A DNA stretch of 18,846 bases from Dimargaris cristalligena (lineage: Eukaryota; Kickxellomycota; Dimargaritomycetes; Dimargaritales; Dimargaritaceae). The stretch lies in NCBI GenBank assembly GCA_027576995.1, contig JANBQC010000553.1, positions 1 to 18,846 of the forward strand, in the 5' to 3' direction. The translations under genes were made by a program, and so were the position numbers. Every line of letters begins with the position of its first letter. Position 1 is the first letter of the stretch. This document shows, one piece after another, positions 1-10,030 of this stretch. The notes beneath the pieces were generated by a model. That model was not told the origin of the DNA. It ran no database searches and saw only the letters and a list, made by a program, of their open reading frames with translations.

Positions 1-77
1 ATGGATAGTCGTGAACGGTTCGAAAACGAGTAGCCAAAAATTTGGGTACATAAAAATGAAGCAAACGAAAACAAGAT

Positions 78-150
78 CCCTGTTTGGCTCAGTTGGCAGA
101 GCGTCTGCCTAGTAAGCAGAAGGTCTTCAGTTCGATTCTGGAAATAGGCA
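78..150 (+). tRNA. tRNA-Thr (anticodon AGT), one acceptor mismatch
   Basis: The stretch folds as a complete intronless cloverleaf. The acceptor strands are 78-84 and 143-149. The D stem GCTC/GAGC (87-90, 99-102) holds an AGTTGGCA loop. The anticodon stem TCTGC/GCAGA encloses loop CTAGTAA with AGT at 111-113, which reads ACU (Thr). The T stem TTCAG/CTGGA encloses a canonical TTCGATT loop, and position 73 is A. The internal A box (TGGCTCAGTTGG) and B box (AGTTCGATTCT) are both good. The oddity is C1 opposite C72, where tRNA-Thr normally has a pair. The acceptor and T stems also each carry a G.T wobble. It could be functional, a slightly decayed gene copy, or the head of a tRNA-derived SINE. The T-runs directly downstream favour a real Pol III unit. 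Confidence 0.78.
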
Positions 151-159
151 ACCTAATAC

Positions 160-174
160 TTTTATATATTTTTT
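160..174 (+). terminator. RNA polymerase III terminator T-runs
   Basis: A TTTT run at 160-163 and a TTTTTT run at 169-174 follow the tRNA by 10-24 nt on the sense strand. This is the normal form and spacing of Pol III termination signals. Confidence 0.6.
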
Positions 175-1479
175 CTTTGAAATATAGTCTAAGTGATAAT
201 GTATTCTATTTTACTTCATATATAAATTATTTAAATAAAACAGCCATCATCTCGGCGGATACTGGTTCGTGCTTTGGCCGATAGTTACGGTTTTAGTCAA
301 GCACCTGATGACCCAAAAGTGGTTAGCTGGATTTAGCTATCCATATTTCCCATCAGGTATGATGGCAGTGTGACAGAGTTGGGGAAATTAAGCGGGTAAT
401 GTCCTGTGAATTTTTAAAAAATCATAGAATGGATTGTGCCGATTTAGTTGCAATAAATTATTCAAATCAGGGCCGAACGGCGCGACTGATCTTCCGTGGA
501 GTATATTGGTTTGAGTTTTAATGTAACCAATTTCCGGGAAGCCCACGGTTTGGAGGCTTGTCTAGCCGGTTGAATTTGGCAAGGTTATTTCGTAGCCGAG
601 TATATTCGGGTATAATAAAAGTCCGATAATGGGTGGAAGTGAGGGAGGGAGTGGTGATATTCCGATTTTCTAGAGAGTATAGGTGCAATTGGTTAGTTTC
701 TAGTGGACCTGGGAAGAGGAGGCGCTATTTTGACCTCTTCCAACCAGCCACTTGTATTGTAGTATGGTAGACAAAGCAAGAGATGGCCGAGGAAGATAGG
801 GGGGGGGATTGACACCTGCGACGGTCGGAATACGAATGAGATGACCACTGGGTATAACGAAGAGGGGGGGATGAAATGTCGATCCTTTTGGGTGGAAGTC
901 ATTGGATATACGGGAGCTGTATTTGTGAGCATGGCGGTGGGATTGGGAGGAAGAGGTAGGGGTTGCCGAGAGGATGGACGCGATATTGGGATACTCCATA
1001 ATATTAGAGGAGAACAAGAGAAGAGGGAATGCGATTTGCAATGCTACATGTGGGAGGTGCAGACTAACCCTACTTTGTTAGTAGTTATAGCAGCAGGTGC
1101 GCCCAAGTAAGCGGGTCAACTAGGCGGCGGTCCGGGACGGTAGCACCATTGCCAGGTCCATTTTTTGCAGCATGCAGGAGAAAAGGGGGATGCTTCGATC
1201 AATGCGCATTAATTCATTCGAGCGCATAAGTAGAGTGTATGCGCATTGAGCGACAGCGAGGCGGGCGAACGAGAGTGAAAGCTGGAATATGAATGAAGCG
1301 GAGGGAGGCGTGTCTATCCCATCCCATCTCGGCTTAGTTACGCCTTTTCTCTCTCTCTCCTCTTTATGACTCGCTCCCCTCATTTCCCACATATACACAC
1401 ACACATACACTTCGTCGGACTTCGTTTCCGAATACGCCATTTCTTAGGCTGTTGTTCTGGCCTTATATACCGGTGTCGG
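175..1479. other. Intergenic DNA, no supported gene
   Basis: I find no coding region here with family similarity. The open frames present (for example 841-1110 + and 1120-1440 -) translate to compositionally random peptides. Visible simple-sequence features are a G homopolymer near 799-808, a CT-rich block near 1350-1380 and a short CA repeat near 1391-1410. The right half probably contains the distal promoter of SHO1. Confidence 0.5.
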
Positions 1480-1973
1480 GACTAGTTGTCGCACCTTCTT
1501 CTTCTTCGTCTTCTGCTTCGAACATCCAGGCTATTATCGATATACCTGTGCTACTATTCGTTTGTCTTGTCTGGTACCCGAGCATACTGCTGAACTCAAC
1601 TGGGTCCCCCCATTCCACTATATCTCTCCCTCTCTAGCTTTACCCACCCAAGCACTTCCCGCTACCAAAACAAACCGACTCTCCTTATATCTCGGCCAGC
1701 ACCCCCTCCCTTCCCCTCTTCTTCTTTACCCTCTGTTCAGTCGAAGCCTTCTCTTCCATCTTTTAATCTCCGTCGCTGGTCGTCCCATCTTTACTACTTT
1801 CCCATTGAGGGTTAGACTGTACTCCTACTCCCCCTTTTATTCTCTATCCGTTTGTGCTCCGCCCTGGAGGCGCTTCACCCTACTCCGTAACGCTATTCCC
1901 CCTTTTCTCTCTCGGGTGCTTCGGACTCCTTTTATCTTCACCCCACCCCTTACCCACATAGTTCAGCTCCACC
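1480..1973 (+). promoter_or_regulatory. Pyrimidine-rich promoter/5' leader of SHO1
   Basis: About 500 bp before the SHO1 start codon are strongly biased to C and T on the coding strand. For example, 1681-1740 has only about 11 purines in 60 bases. It includes TTC/CTT runs near 1496-1513 and many CCCCT/CTCTCC blocks. CT-rich blocks before the transcription start or within 5' leaders are a known feature of fungal genes. The start codon sits in a good context (CCACC then ATG). The true transcription start is not identifiable from sequence alone. A leader intron ending near 1740 (CTCTGTTCAG) is possible but unproven. Confidence 0.5.
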
Positions 1974-2699
1974 ATGTTTGAAAGTCGACTATTGATTAGC
2001 CAGCCCGTATATTTCGGCACCTTTTGTCTGGCCATGATGGGCTGGATCCTCGCCCTGGTCGGTGCCCTTATCGTTGCCAGCCTAGCGAGCTACCGGACGT
2101 GGTTTTTCCTGGCCCTTTCCCTCGCCGCCATCGTCGGTACCGCCCTAATCATCATGTCCCGGGCTGTCAACTACTACCGCTCTGTACTGCTCGCCGTCTA
2201 CTCCGTCCTTCTGCCCTGCCTCTTCCTGGCCATCGACGAGTACATTTACCGCTCCGAGGTCGGCCGTCAAATCTGCGGCGCCGGGCTTATTTTTGTCTCG
2301 ATAGTCTTCTTTATCTGGATTATGATATTCGGTAGCGGCGAGGGCTCCTATGTGTCCACCCAGGTGCGTCACTGGGGCGGGGATGTCGAACTTCACCACC
2401 AGTTGCCCGACCATACCTCCCTGGCCAAAACGTTCGGGACCGGTGGGTCCCATACCATGTCGGTAGCTAACTCCCAGGTCATCCGTATCCCTTCCATGCC
2501 CCTCATCCCCACCGCCAACTACGCCTACAAGGCCCGGGCTAAGTACATGTACGAAGCGAACCCCGATGACCCTAACGAACTGACCTTCGAAAAGGACGAA
2601 ATCCTGGAAATCGTTGATATTAAGGGTAAATGGTGGCAGGCCAAGAAGGCCGACGGCTCCGTCGGTATTGTACCAAGCAATTACCTGGAAATTATGTAA
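1974..2699 (+). CDS. SHO1: Sho1-type transmembrane osmosensor with C-terminal SH3 domain
   Basis: This single-exon gene encodes 241 aa. Four hydrophobic segments at about residues 14-36, 42-62, 70-87 and 100-119 are joined by very short loops. A linker of about 65 residues follows, then a C-terminal SH3 domain (about 185-241). The SH3 domain has the ALYDY-like motif AKYMYEANPDD, the KWWQA tryptophan pair and the closing PSNYLEI motif. Four membrane spans plus a terminal SH3 is the diagnostic Sho1 architecture. In yeast, Sho1 is a plasma-membrane sensor/scaffold of the HOG MAPK pathway, and its SH3 domain binds a proline-rich motif of Pbs2. The protein is shorter than yeast Sho1 (about 367 aa), mainly because the linker is compact. 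The start is supported by the Kozak-like CCACCATG and by the first membrane span beginning soon after it. The gene converges on the importin gene. Confidence 0.95.
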   Translation: MFESRLLISQPVYFGTFCLAMMGWILALVGALIVASLASYRTWFFLALSLAAIVGTALIIMSRAVNYYRSVLLAVYSVLLPCLFLAIDEYIYRSEVGRQICGAGLIFVSIVFFIWIMIFGSGEGSYVSTQVRHWGGDVELHHQLPDHTSLAKTFGTGGSHTMSVANSQVIRIPSMPLIPTANYAYKARAKYMYEANPDDPNELTFEKDEILEIVDIKGKWWQAKKADGSVGIVPSNYLEIM

Positions 2700-4250
2700 T
2701 ACTACTTGCCCCCCGTTTCCCTCGGTGTGTCCTCTCGAGTATTATTATTATTATCCCCCCCCCAACCCCCGTGTGATTTTTATATTTGTAGCATTTCATT
2801 CCCCTTCTCCGTTGACATTGGTATAGTCGCGAGATTCACAGTATATTCAATTAGTCCATGCCTTTGGTACAATTTACCTAACATTTCTATTTAAATCCGT
2901 ATAAACGCCAGTTATTCTATTCCCTAATTGGAAATACGTGTGTGCTCCCACTTCGTCGCTGTCATTTTAAGTGTCTTCTCTCAACTGGCCTTTGTACTAG
3001 TCCTCGAGCTGGCTCACCTACGGCCCCTTTATTTTTGTTTTTGTATATATATTATATATCATTACTCATGTTCAAAGTTCAGCCAGGACTCTATTAACAT
3101 TCCCTCCCTGATTATATTCATTTATAAACCCATAGTTTCACCTAAGCTAGCGAAGTCAGTGCCCCCATCACTGTTTTTTGGTTTTTCGAGTGTGTTCTTA
3201 TTATCCCCATTTCAGACTGAATGGCGTCGAGGGATTTTCAGTTTCGGCTACTTTTGGGATAGGTAGAGTGGAGTTATAACTGGGCTGACCCCAGCACACT
3301 GATTCATGTTTACTAATTCGGTTTCCCAAAGGAGAGAGGAGGGGAGATGACATTAAGTCTAGATATTAATATATGCCATCAGTCCTTTAAGCTCAGCATT
3401 GGCCACCATGGTGGTAATACACATCCCCATTTAATTATGTTGGTGCATGACTTCCCCCTCTTTTCCGGGTATTTATATATATATGATATAGGGTTGGTAT
3501 TTTCCAAAATGGCTCAATTTATGACTTATTCCCATATGTCCGAGCATTTGACATGATTGGTTTTCAACAAGTAATGCGCCATAATTTAGTTGGAAAATGA
3601 AGAGAGTGAAAAAAAAAGTACAGTAGCGTGTGAATGTCAAAGGTCTTTCACCAGCATCAATGTTTGCCTAGCCCCATCGTTTCGTAGTAAACCATGCTAA
3701 TAGCAAGGGTTACAGTCCTTTAGTCTAACACTTTCCCTACCTGTTTCTCGCAACCTCTCCCCTTCCCTTGTAGAATTGACAGTGTCTACTTCTGCAATCC
3801 ACTTGACTCTTGGGCATTTTCTCTCAACCCAGATAATCGGGCTATCATTGTTCAAATCAGGGCGTAGTCCGCCTTACTAATTGCGTTTCATACTTTTGTT
3901 TTCTTCCCCACCGAGCCTTATTATTGGTATATATATAATGAACAAACTAATATATTAACGGCATTATTCAGTACCACAGGCAAATTAAAACCACATCCGA
4001 GGGGTATAAACTAAAAAGGAGTCGGTGAAAAAATTAAATTTAAGAGGGGAGATGAGGTGAATGAATAATGGTAAAATCAACGATAAACTAAGGAGGGGGT
4101 GTAAATGGGGAAATGAATAACGTAGATGCAGAAGTAAACTTTTATAGGGTGTAGTGAAACTTCAAAAGAGGGGGGGAACGGATAATTCACGGAATGGGTT
4201 TAAAATAATGCTAAACGAGGCCATTAGGGTCAGATGGCTAAAAAAAATAG

Positions 4251-4253
<3 letters not shown>
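2700..4253. other. Convergent intergenic spacer, 3' flanks only
   Basis: This spacer lies between the 3' ends of SHO1 and the importin gene. It holds a TAT microsatellite near 2739-2753, a C homopolymer around 2755-2764, AT-rich stretches (for example 3041-3060) and a perfect 12-bp palindrome CCACCATGGTGG at 3403-3414. I see no gene with recognisable similarity. No canonical AATAAA stands out directly behind SHO1. Confidence 0.5.

Positions 4254-4292
<39 letters not shown>
4254..4292. repeat. (GA)n microsatellite, about 39 bp
   Basis: This is an uninterrupted AG/GA dinucleotide run. It lies 81-119 nt beyond the importin stop codon, so in that gene's mRNA it would read as a (CU)n tract in the 3'UTR. 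Confidence 0.95.
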
Positions 4293-4295
<3 letters not shown>

Positions 4296-4372
4296 AGGCG
4301 GGATCGCTTTTAATCAACCTCCGCTTATTTTCCGTCAAAACTATCTTAGTGAGGGAGGAGGCGCACCGCTTC

Positions 4373-7300
4373 TTAGCTTTCCTCGGTAGAGGGCGGGGCA
4401 TCCTGGGTGTTCAAGATGGTCATTAGTAGTTGTTGCTGATTACCGTCCAGACCTTGGGTCATATGCTGGAAGGTCGGTGACTGGTTATCCTTCAGTTGGT
4501 TAAACAGATTACGGAATTCAGCGTAGACGTTGATTTTATCCAGCGGCGACTCAAACATCATTTCCTCGTCGAGGGCCTCGTCTTCGTCGTCTTCATCATC
4601 ATCATCGTCGTCATCATCGCCATCCTCATCGGTGGCTTCTCCATCACCCCGGGCCTTGGCGGCCTTCTGGGCCAGATGACTAAGGTATTCCTGGTCCTTA
4701 TCGTGGACATTACCATCATCATCTTCGTCGTCCTCACCCTCGCCAAAGTCAGCGGTTTCGTAGTCGTCCAGGTCCTGCGCGTCCAGGTCGAGTAAGTCGC
4801 CGTGCTCCCCTTCGTAGACCTTTTCCATTTGCCGGCGGTTATCGACTGCCACGGGCAGGGTTTCGAACGACCGCAGCACGGTCCCGAAGAGGGTGCTCAG
4901 ACCGGCCGTGATGGTCGGGGGCAGGGTGGTGGGGGGCAGACCCAGCAGGGTGCACAGGGCCACGATGAGGAGTTTCTTATCGTGTACCCGGCGGAAGTAG
5001 CGGGCCGACTCGCTCAGTTTGGCGAAATAGGCCTGGGTAACGCCCATCCGCTCGAGGGCTTCTAGGGCAATGTGGGGGTTGTAATAAATGCTGTTGAGGA
5101 CCATTTCCAGCGCAAACACGAGCAGACCGCGGGTGGTGATGGCGTCGGGCGTGAACAGATAGTGGGTAGCCAACCGAATGAACTCGGGGAGTTCGGCGTC
5201 GTAGTGACCCCGGCAGTGCACCAGCAGGGCCTCGGTGAGGCGGGCGGCGCAGATGCGGTCGTTTTCGCCGAACCGATCGCTCTGCAGCGTCGTGCGGACG
5301 AAATGCACGAAGCACTGGCGCACGTCGGAGTTGGCGGCAATTTCGGCTGATCCAAAAGTCACGTAGTTGATGAGCGTTGGCAGCATAATGTCGAAGTAAT
5401 CCAGGCCGTTTTCGCTAAAGGTCCGGTAGATGAGGGGCAGGAGTCCCCACACGGCGGGGGAAATGCGTTCAGTCGCGAACGTGACACTTTCCAGGATTTC
5501 AAAAACATCTTCGTACAGGTCGAGAATTTGCTGCTGGAGGGTGAAGATGGCCAGCGGGATGACTTGGCTTTCCAGCTGGGCGATGGTTTGCGGCGAGGAC
5601 TCCAGGTTCATGATAAGGGTTGAGATGGTCCGGAGAATACCCATGGCCGCGAACGTTTTCTCGCTCAGGGCGTCGTAGTCCCCTTCGTTGTCCGGTTCGC
5701 CGCTACTGGCCACGTCCTGCACAATGCGCAGGTAGGCCTGGGCCAATTGGCCGCACAGTTCAAAAGAGTACGGGGCCATTTGGTCCGAGAAGGTCTCGAC
5801 GAAACTCTCCATGACTCCGGCCAGGGTGTCAATGTCCAGTTGGTTCGTCAGGGCCAGGAAATTGGTCATGATCTGCGGGAGGTGGGGTACGATGGCCTCG
5901 CGCACGTTCTCGTGTTCAATGAGAGGCTGCAGCGACAGGGCGGCCTGCACCCGCACGGGGATTTCAGGATCCTGCATCAGGGACAGGGCCTGTTCGAGAA
6001 TGAAGGGGAGGCACTGGCGGTTGCGGAATTCCAGGTCACTGAATTCGCAGTAGAACATGAGGGCGCGCATGCGCAGGAAGCGGTTGGGGCTCTTGAATTC
6101 GGGGAACACATGGGTGGTGACGAATTCCTCCATGTTGGCCCGGACGGGGGACTTCTTGTGGAGGACCACCTGGGCCAAGGAACCCAGCATGCAGAGGGCA
6201 CTGTCCTTGCGCCGGGGATCGCGGGTGACGGGGTCGTCCTTGGCGTAGCTCATCACCGCCGCGTTAATAAACGACAGGATAATCATGAAGCAGTGCTTCC
6301 GGCGATCGGTGGCCAGGTCGCGGAGCAGGTGGACGGCGGCCCCGGTGGGGGAATCGAAATCCTCGAGGGGATCCAGCTTCTTGTGGATGTATTCGGTCGG
6401 GTTATCCTCCCACAGCTCGTCGTCCTCCTCGGAGTACATGAGCTGGGGAAAGATAAAATGCTCCACTAGGGTTTCCGTGTGGGGCTTGATGAGTTTCCAG
6501 GCGGTCTTGTGCTTGATGGCATCGCTGAAGAAGGTGCTCACCAGGCACAGACACTTGGGGTTGAAGCGCGATTCCTGGCTCACGTAACGCTGGACTTGTT
6601 CAAAGTAGGTCCGGACGAGCTCCCCACCGTAAGTGGCCATGAAGTGTTCGGCGAACGGGAGCAGGCGGTGCTGGGGTTCGGCCAGCAGGGCCGGGTTGCC
6701 GTACTTGCTGAATAGGCGGTTCAGACACCGCAGGGCCCATTTGCGGGCCTTCCAGCCCTCGTCCTTGGAGACGTCGTCCAAATCGGCGTCGGCGGGCAGG
6801 GTATTGGGGCGTTGGATGACATGGATGCACAGGGGCAGCCAGCCCTGCAGCGACGCATCGGACTGAAGGTGGATACTCAAATCGCCCTGGATAGCCGAGT
6901 GGTAGCAGCGCAGAATGACCTTGAGCATCTGGGCGGGCTCGTCCCCGGGGACGTTGACCAGCTTGGTACCCAGCTGCTGGATCAAGGGGAAGCAGACGGC
7001 GATGATTTCATCCAAGGGGGCCCGCTCTTTGGGGTCGACCTTCCACTGGAAGAAGCGGACCACGGCGAAGAGGGCCAACAGGCCGGTATGCAGGGTCTTG
7101 GGGTCTTCCGATTCGAGGCAGTGACGGGTGTAGGGCAGGTAGTTGGCCCAGCGGTCGGGGAAGTCAGAGTGGAGGATGGTCGTCAAGCAACTGACCAGCT
7201 GCACCCGGATGGACGGGTGGGCATGGACCATAATCTGCAGGATATTCTCCCGGATGGTCTGTTTGTCGGCCTCATTCAAGGGGGTCACCTTCCCCTGCGG

Positions 7301-7810
7301 CGATGGGTCCCACTGGGTGCGTACCCGGTTCTTGAAATAGATGGATACGGCCTGTTTGACAGCCACATCGGACTCGTGGTTGTTCAGGATCTCGAATAGT
7401 TGGGGAATTAGGGACGCCGTTTCCTCAAGCTAGTAGATTTGACGCAGGTAGCAGGCGGGGAATACAGAAATACAAAGGTGGGATCGAGTTAGCCTCCCGG
7501 AAGATACGGGGCCAGCTCGAAGCATGGCACAGTGCTTGCGCCGGGCGCAATATATATATATATATACCTATATATAAAAACTTATATAGCTATGGGTCTG
7601 CATATACTGGTCCAGATAAGTCGGTAGACCGGCAGTATTCCCAGGCTGAGCGGTAGATTCTAGAGAATCCGGCGCCCTAATTAACGGGTCGGAGTTGTAA
7701 CGGACGCAAGATCTGCTTACCTCTTTGAGATGAACCTCGGCCTGTTTGCGGACCTCGGGGTCCGGGTGGTAAGTGGCACCGAACAGCTGGTAAACGGAGG
7801 TAGTGTCCAT
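4373..7810 (-). CDS. NMD5: Importin-7/8-type karyopherin-beta (Nmd5/Sxm1 family)
   Basis: There are two exons on the minus strand: 7810-7721 (30 codons) and 7429-4373 (1018 codons plus stop). Together they encode 1048 aa, close to the roughly 1040 aa of human importin-7. The start codon lies in CACCATGG and gives MDTTSVYQLF. The donor is GAG|GTAAGC and the acceptor ACTAG|CTTGAG, in phase 0. An importin-beta N-terminal (Ran-binding) region spans about residues 20-100 and HEAT-repeat helices fill the body. The family signature EDDELWEDNP lies near 364-373. An acidic Asp/Glu-rich tract (about 910-988) sits just before the C-terminal helices, as in importin-7. Members carry ribosomal proteins, histones and other cargo through nuclear pores and release them on RanGTP binding. 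An in-frame ATG at 7912 could extend the N-terminus but does not resemble the family. I cannot decide between the NMD5 and SXM1 paralogues; a single pre-duplication ancestor is likely. Confidence 0.93.
7430..7720 (-). other. Intron of the importin-7/8 gene
   Basis: This 291-nt GT-AG intron has donor GTAAGC at 7720 and acceptor CTACTAG ending at 7430. A branch-like GGCTAACT lies near 7493-7486, with no AG between it and the acceptor. A (TA)n run lies at about 7550-7566. Splicing here joins HLKE to LEETASLIPQ and restores the family's N-terminal helices. Confidence 0.88.
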
Positions 7811-8180
7811 GGTGAAGGCGGGGGGATACAATGCTAACCGGCGTATATCAATACGAGCCGAACTTGGGATACTATGCAATCGTGGGCCTGGAGAAGAGGG
7901 AAATACGGCCAAGTAATGTCCACTTGGGGAATGCAGGAATAGTAAATAGTAGAGTGAAAAAAATATGAATGAGAAAGCAAGAGAACACGAGTAGTAGTGG
8001 CTAGCGGCGGAAGAACTTCCTACAGGAGAAGGGCCATTTAAAAAAAATCCAGAGAAATAGGTATAGAGAGAGGTGCTCTGCTCGAGTAATCAAGCTAGGC
8101 ATGGGGGGGAATAGGGTGTGTGTATTGCTCGGGCCGGGGAGACCAGGTGTGCAAGTCGAGGACGATGAAAAAAAGAGGCA
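7811..8180 (-). promoter_or_regulatory. Pyrimidine-rich promoter/leader of the importin gene
   Basis: Read on the coding (minus) strand, the DNA before the importin start codon is rich in C and T; for example, 7921-7980 is about 75% purine on the plus strand. This mirrors the leaders of SHO1 and TPI. No clear TATA box was found. Confidence 0.4.
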
Positions 8181-9239
8181 GGGAAATGGCTATAATATTT
8201 TTTAGGCGGCGTTTCCTTCTCTCACCAACCAAAATGGTTACACTGTGCTAGTATGGATTAGCATTCCCTGCTATTGTACATGGAAAAATGCCAACGAAGC
8301 TTGTCCGCTGAATTTTGCGTATAATTACAGGCTGGATTTTAGTGGAAATGCTTTGAAAAATGAACTGCATTTCTAATAGTATCGTCGGGTTTTATTCCAT
8401 AGTATAAGTTCTATTAAATCCGACTATTTAGTATAACTGTCGTTTATCCAGTATCCAGTCATTCGTAAATATTAACCCTCTCCTTCATGGGAACACGTGG
8501 ATGCAAGTCGCCCCACCAATTATTGGCGGTAAATTATTGCACATATCAGATGGTCGGAAATACTAGAGTGCACTATAAGCTGAATTGGTTCCCTTGATTT
8601 ACTAACCACATTTAAAACCCCTTTGTCGGTTTTCAAGTTGCAGCTGTCCTGTCATTCAAATCGAATGGCGAAATGATGTGTATTTGCGTAGCATCAGGCC
8701 ATTGGCGACTATCATTGCACTGCCGTATAAGTAATGATCCTGCCCACAGGAGTAACCCCATTCCAACATGAGTGATTGTAACATAATAAGCATGGTGTTG
8801 TAGGTAAAGTCGGAGGTTGTATAATGTCGTGATGGCCAGCAGCTAATCTACAGCCAAAAGGCACACACCCATCAGGCAAACAGGGCTATTTGAGGTGGTG
8901 GGATCCTGTCCTTTCCCTCTATATCTGTAGCTTTTGAGGGTTTTTGACCAAATTACCCATTATCATATTCCCTGTGGATAGCAATTATGACTAAAAGGTT
9001 GCCTGCCTTAGATTCACTTTAAATAAAACTCTACTTCATCTGAGGTGGCGGGACTGTCACCTGGGTCAATCACGGAATATATCTGGTCTCTATCTGATGC
9101 AGCCTTATATAGAACAGGCTTTCTGATCCAGCCATAGGGAATCCTCTGCCCTAGTCTTCCATTTTTAGGCAAAGGTGTGGTGTTCACTTGGCTATCGTGC
9201 ATGCCCGACCCAGCATCCCCTTTGCCGTAACAGCGATTT
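8181..9239. other. Intergenic DNA with an imperfect direct repeat
   Basis: No gene is recognisable. An imperfect direct repeat is visible: TGAGGTGGTGGGATCCTGTC near 8890-8909 and TGAGGTGGCGGGACTGTC near 9039-9056. Both are followed at variable distance by TATATCTG. This may be decayed mobile-element DNA associated with the inverted-repeat element to the right, but no transposase or reverse-transcriptase motif was seen. Confidence 0.35.
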
Positions 9240-9530
9240 CATATGGGAGAAGTTCATTCAGGCTGTATAATGAAAAATCCATTGGATGAGGCCAATATTA
9301 CTGGTTAAAAGCTATTCTCACATATGGGTGAAGTTCAGCTTGGTTGTATAGGGTTTTAACCGATATGTGTATGGGAAACTCAGCGGGATGATTATTTTCA
9401 ACCAGTAATACTTGCCTCATCAAATGGATTTTTCATTATACAGCCTGGTTGAACAATTCCCATATGTTCGCCCATACATGTATTATGAAAAGCCTTATAC
9501 AGCTGGTTTGAATTTCATCCATATCTACCC
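9240..9530. repeat. Nested inverted-repeat (MITE-like) element
   Basis: Unit A (9240-9310) begins CATATGGGAGAAGTTCA and contains GGCTGTATAATGAAAAATCC. It is matched in reverse complement by 9395-9466 at roughly 85% identity over about 70 bp. Unit B (9321-9376) begins CATATGGGTGAAGTTCAG and is matched in reverse complement by about 9466-9530. A and B are themselves related, sharing an ATATGG-GAA-TTCA start and a TGTATA core. The result is an A, B, A', B' palindromic module that could fold into a long hairpin. No coding sequence is present. It fits a non-autonomous MITE-like element or terminal remnants; terminal duplications were not convincingly identified. Confidence 0.8.
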
Positions 9531-10030
9531 CGATGGTGGTTTGGGAGATCATGCATCATCACTAGATTTGCTATTAATGGGGACCAGCTCCTAAATATAC
9601 TGGCCCACCCTTGGTTAAAAGCCCAAGGAATCTACAGAGTCCCTGACCCCTCCTTCTAACCAACCTCCTGTTGAACTGCATCTCCCTCCAAGTTCCATTT
9701 ACGGTATTGGGTATTTCAAGTAATCCTATTGGTTAAAACTGCACCCAATGATTATCACTATGATGTGTTTAATTCTCATCTTGCGGTTCTTTCCATTTTA
9801 TATCTATCTTGAAATAAATTTCGTTTTTAATCCATCTCTGAATATCGTCGAGAGAATCTGCGGTTATATCAACTATTTATTTATTCTTAGCCACCAACAT
9901 AGTTGTTCGACATTCACGGATGGCCAGGTCGTAGGCTGACTCGCCTCGGGCATGTCTCACCTGAACATTTATTGATTATACCAGAATCTACAAACCATAA
10001 TTTCACGTCCAAGTTGCGTCAGGCATTTAC
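9531..10030. other. 3' flank of the KH gene, no gene seen
   Basis: This AT-rich spacer has no open frame resembling a protein family. It holds the candidate polyadenylation signal of the KH gene at 9968-9973 and additional TTTATT motifs near 9876-9885. Confidence 0.4.
9968..9973 (-). promoter_or_regulatory. Polyadenylation signal AATAAA of the KH-domain gene
   Basis: Plus-strand TTTATT reads AATAAA on the minus strand. It lies about 58 nt after the KH gene stop codon, a plausible position for a cleavage/polyadenylation element. Confidence 0.5.

Noticed and set aside
693..1440. Overlapping open frames on both strands left of SHO1
   Set aside because: The peptides are compositionally random, without domains, and switch frames without splice sites that would join them.
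1562..1981. 139-residue open frame overlapping the SHO1 start
   Set aside because: It is a translation of the pyrimidine-rich leader (Ser/Pro/Leu/Phe-rich) with no family character.
3403..3414. Perfect 12-bp palindrome CCACCATGGTGG
   Set aside because: It is isolated and short, with no repeat, gene or known binding site tied to it. One such palindrome is not surprising in 19 kb.
5747..7399. Long plus-strand open frames (5747-6469 and 6812-7399) opposite the importin gene
   Set aside because: They are antisense shadows produced by the GC-rich codon use of the importin coding strand, which has clear family similarity along its length.
7721..7912. Upstream in-frame ATG at 7912 for the importin
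   Set aside because: It would add 34 residues with no similarity to importin-7, and the ATG at 7810 has a better context and gives the expected family N-terminus.
9014..9594. Possible transposon-coding remnants around the inverted repeat (open frames 9014-9202 - and 9412-9594 +)
   Set aside because: No reverse transcriptase, transposase or integrase motif is visible; the frames simply read through the repeat arms.
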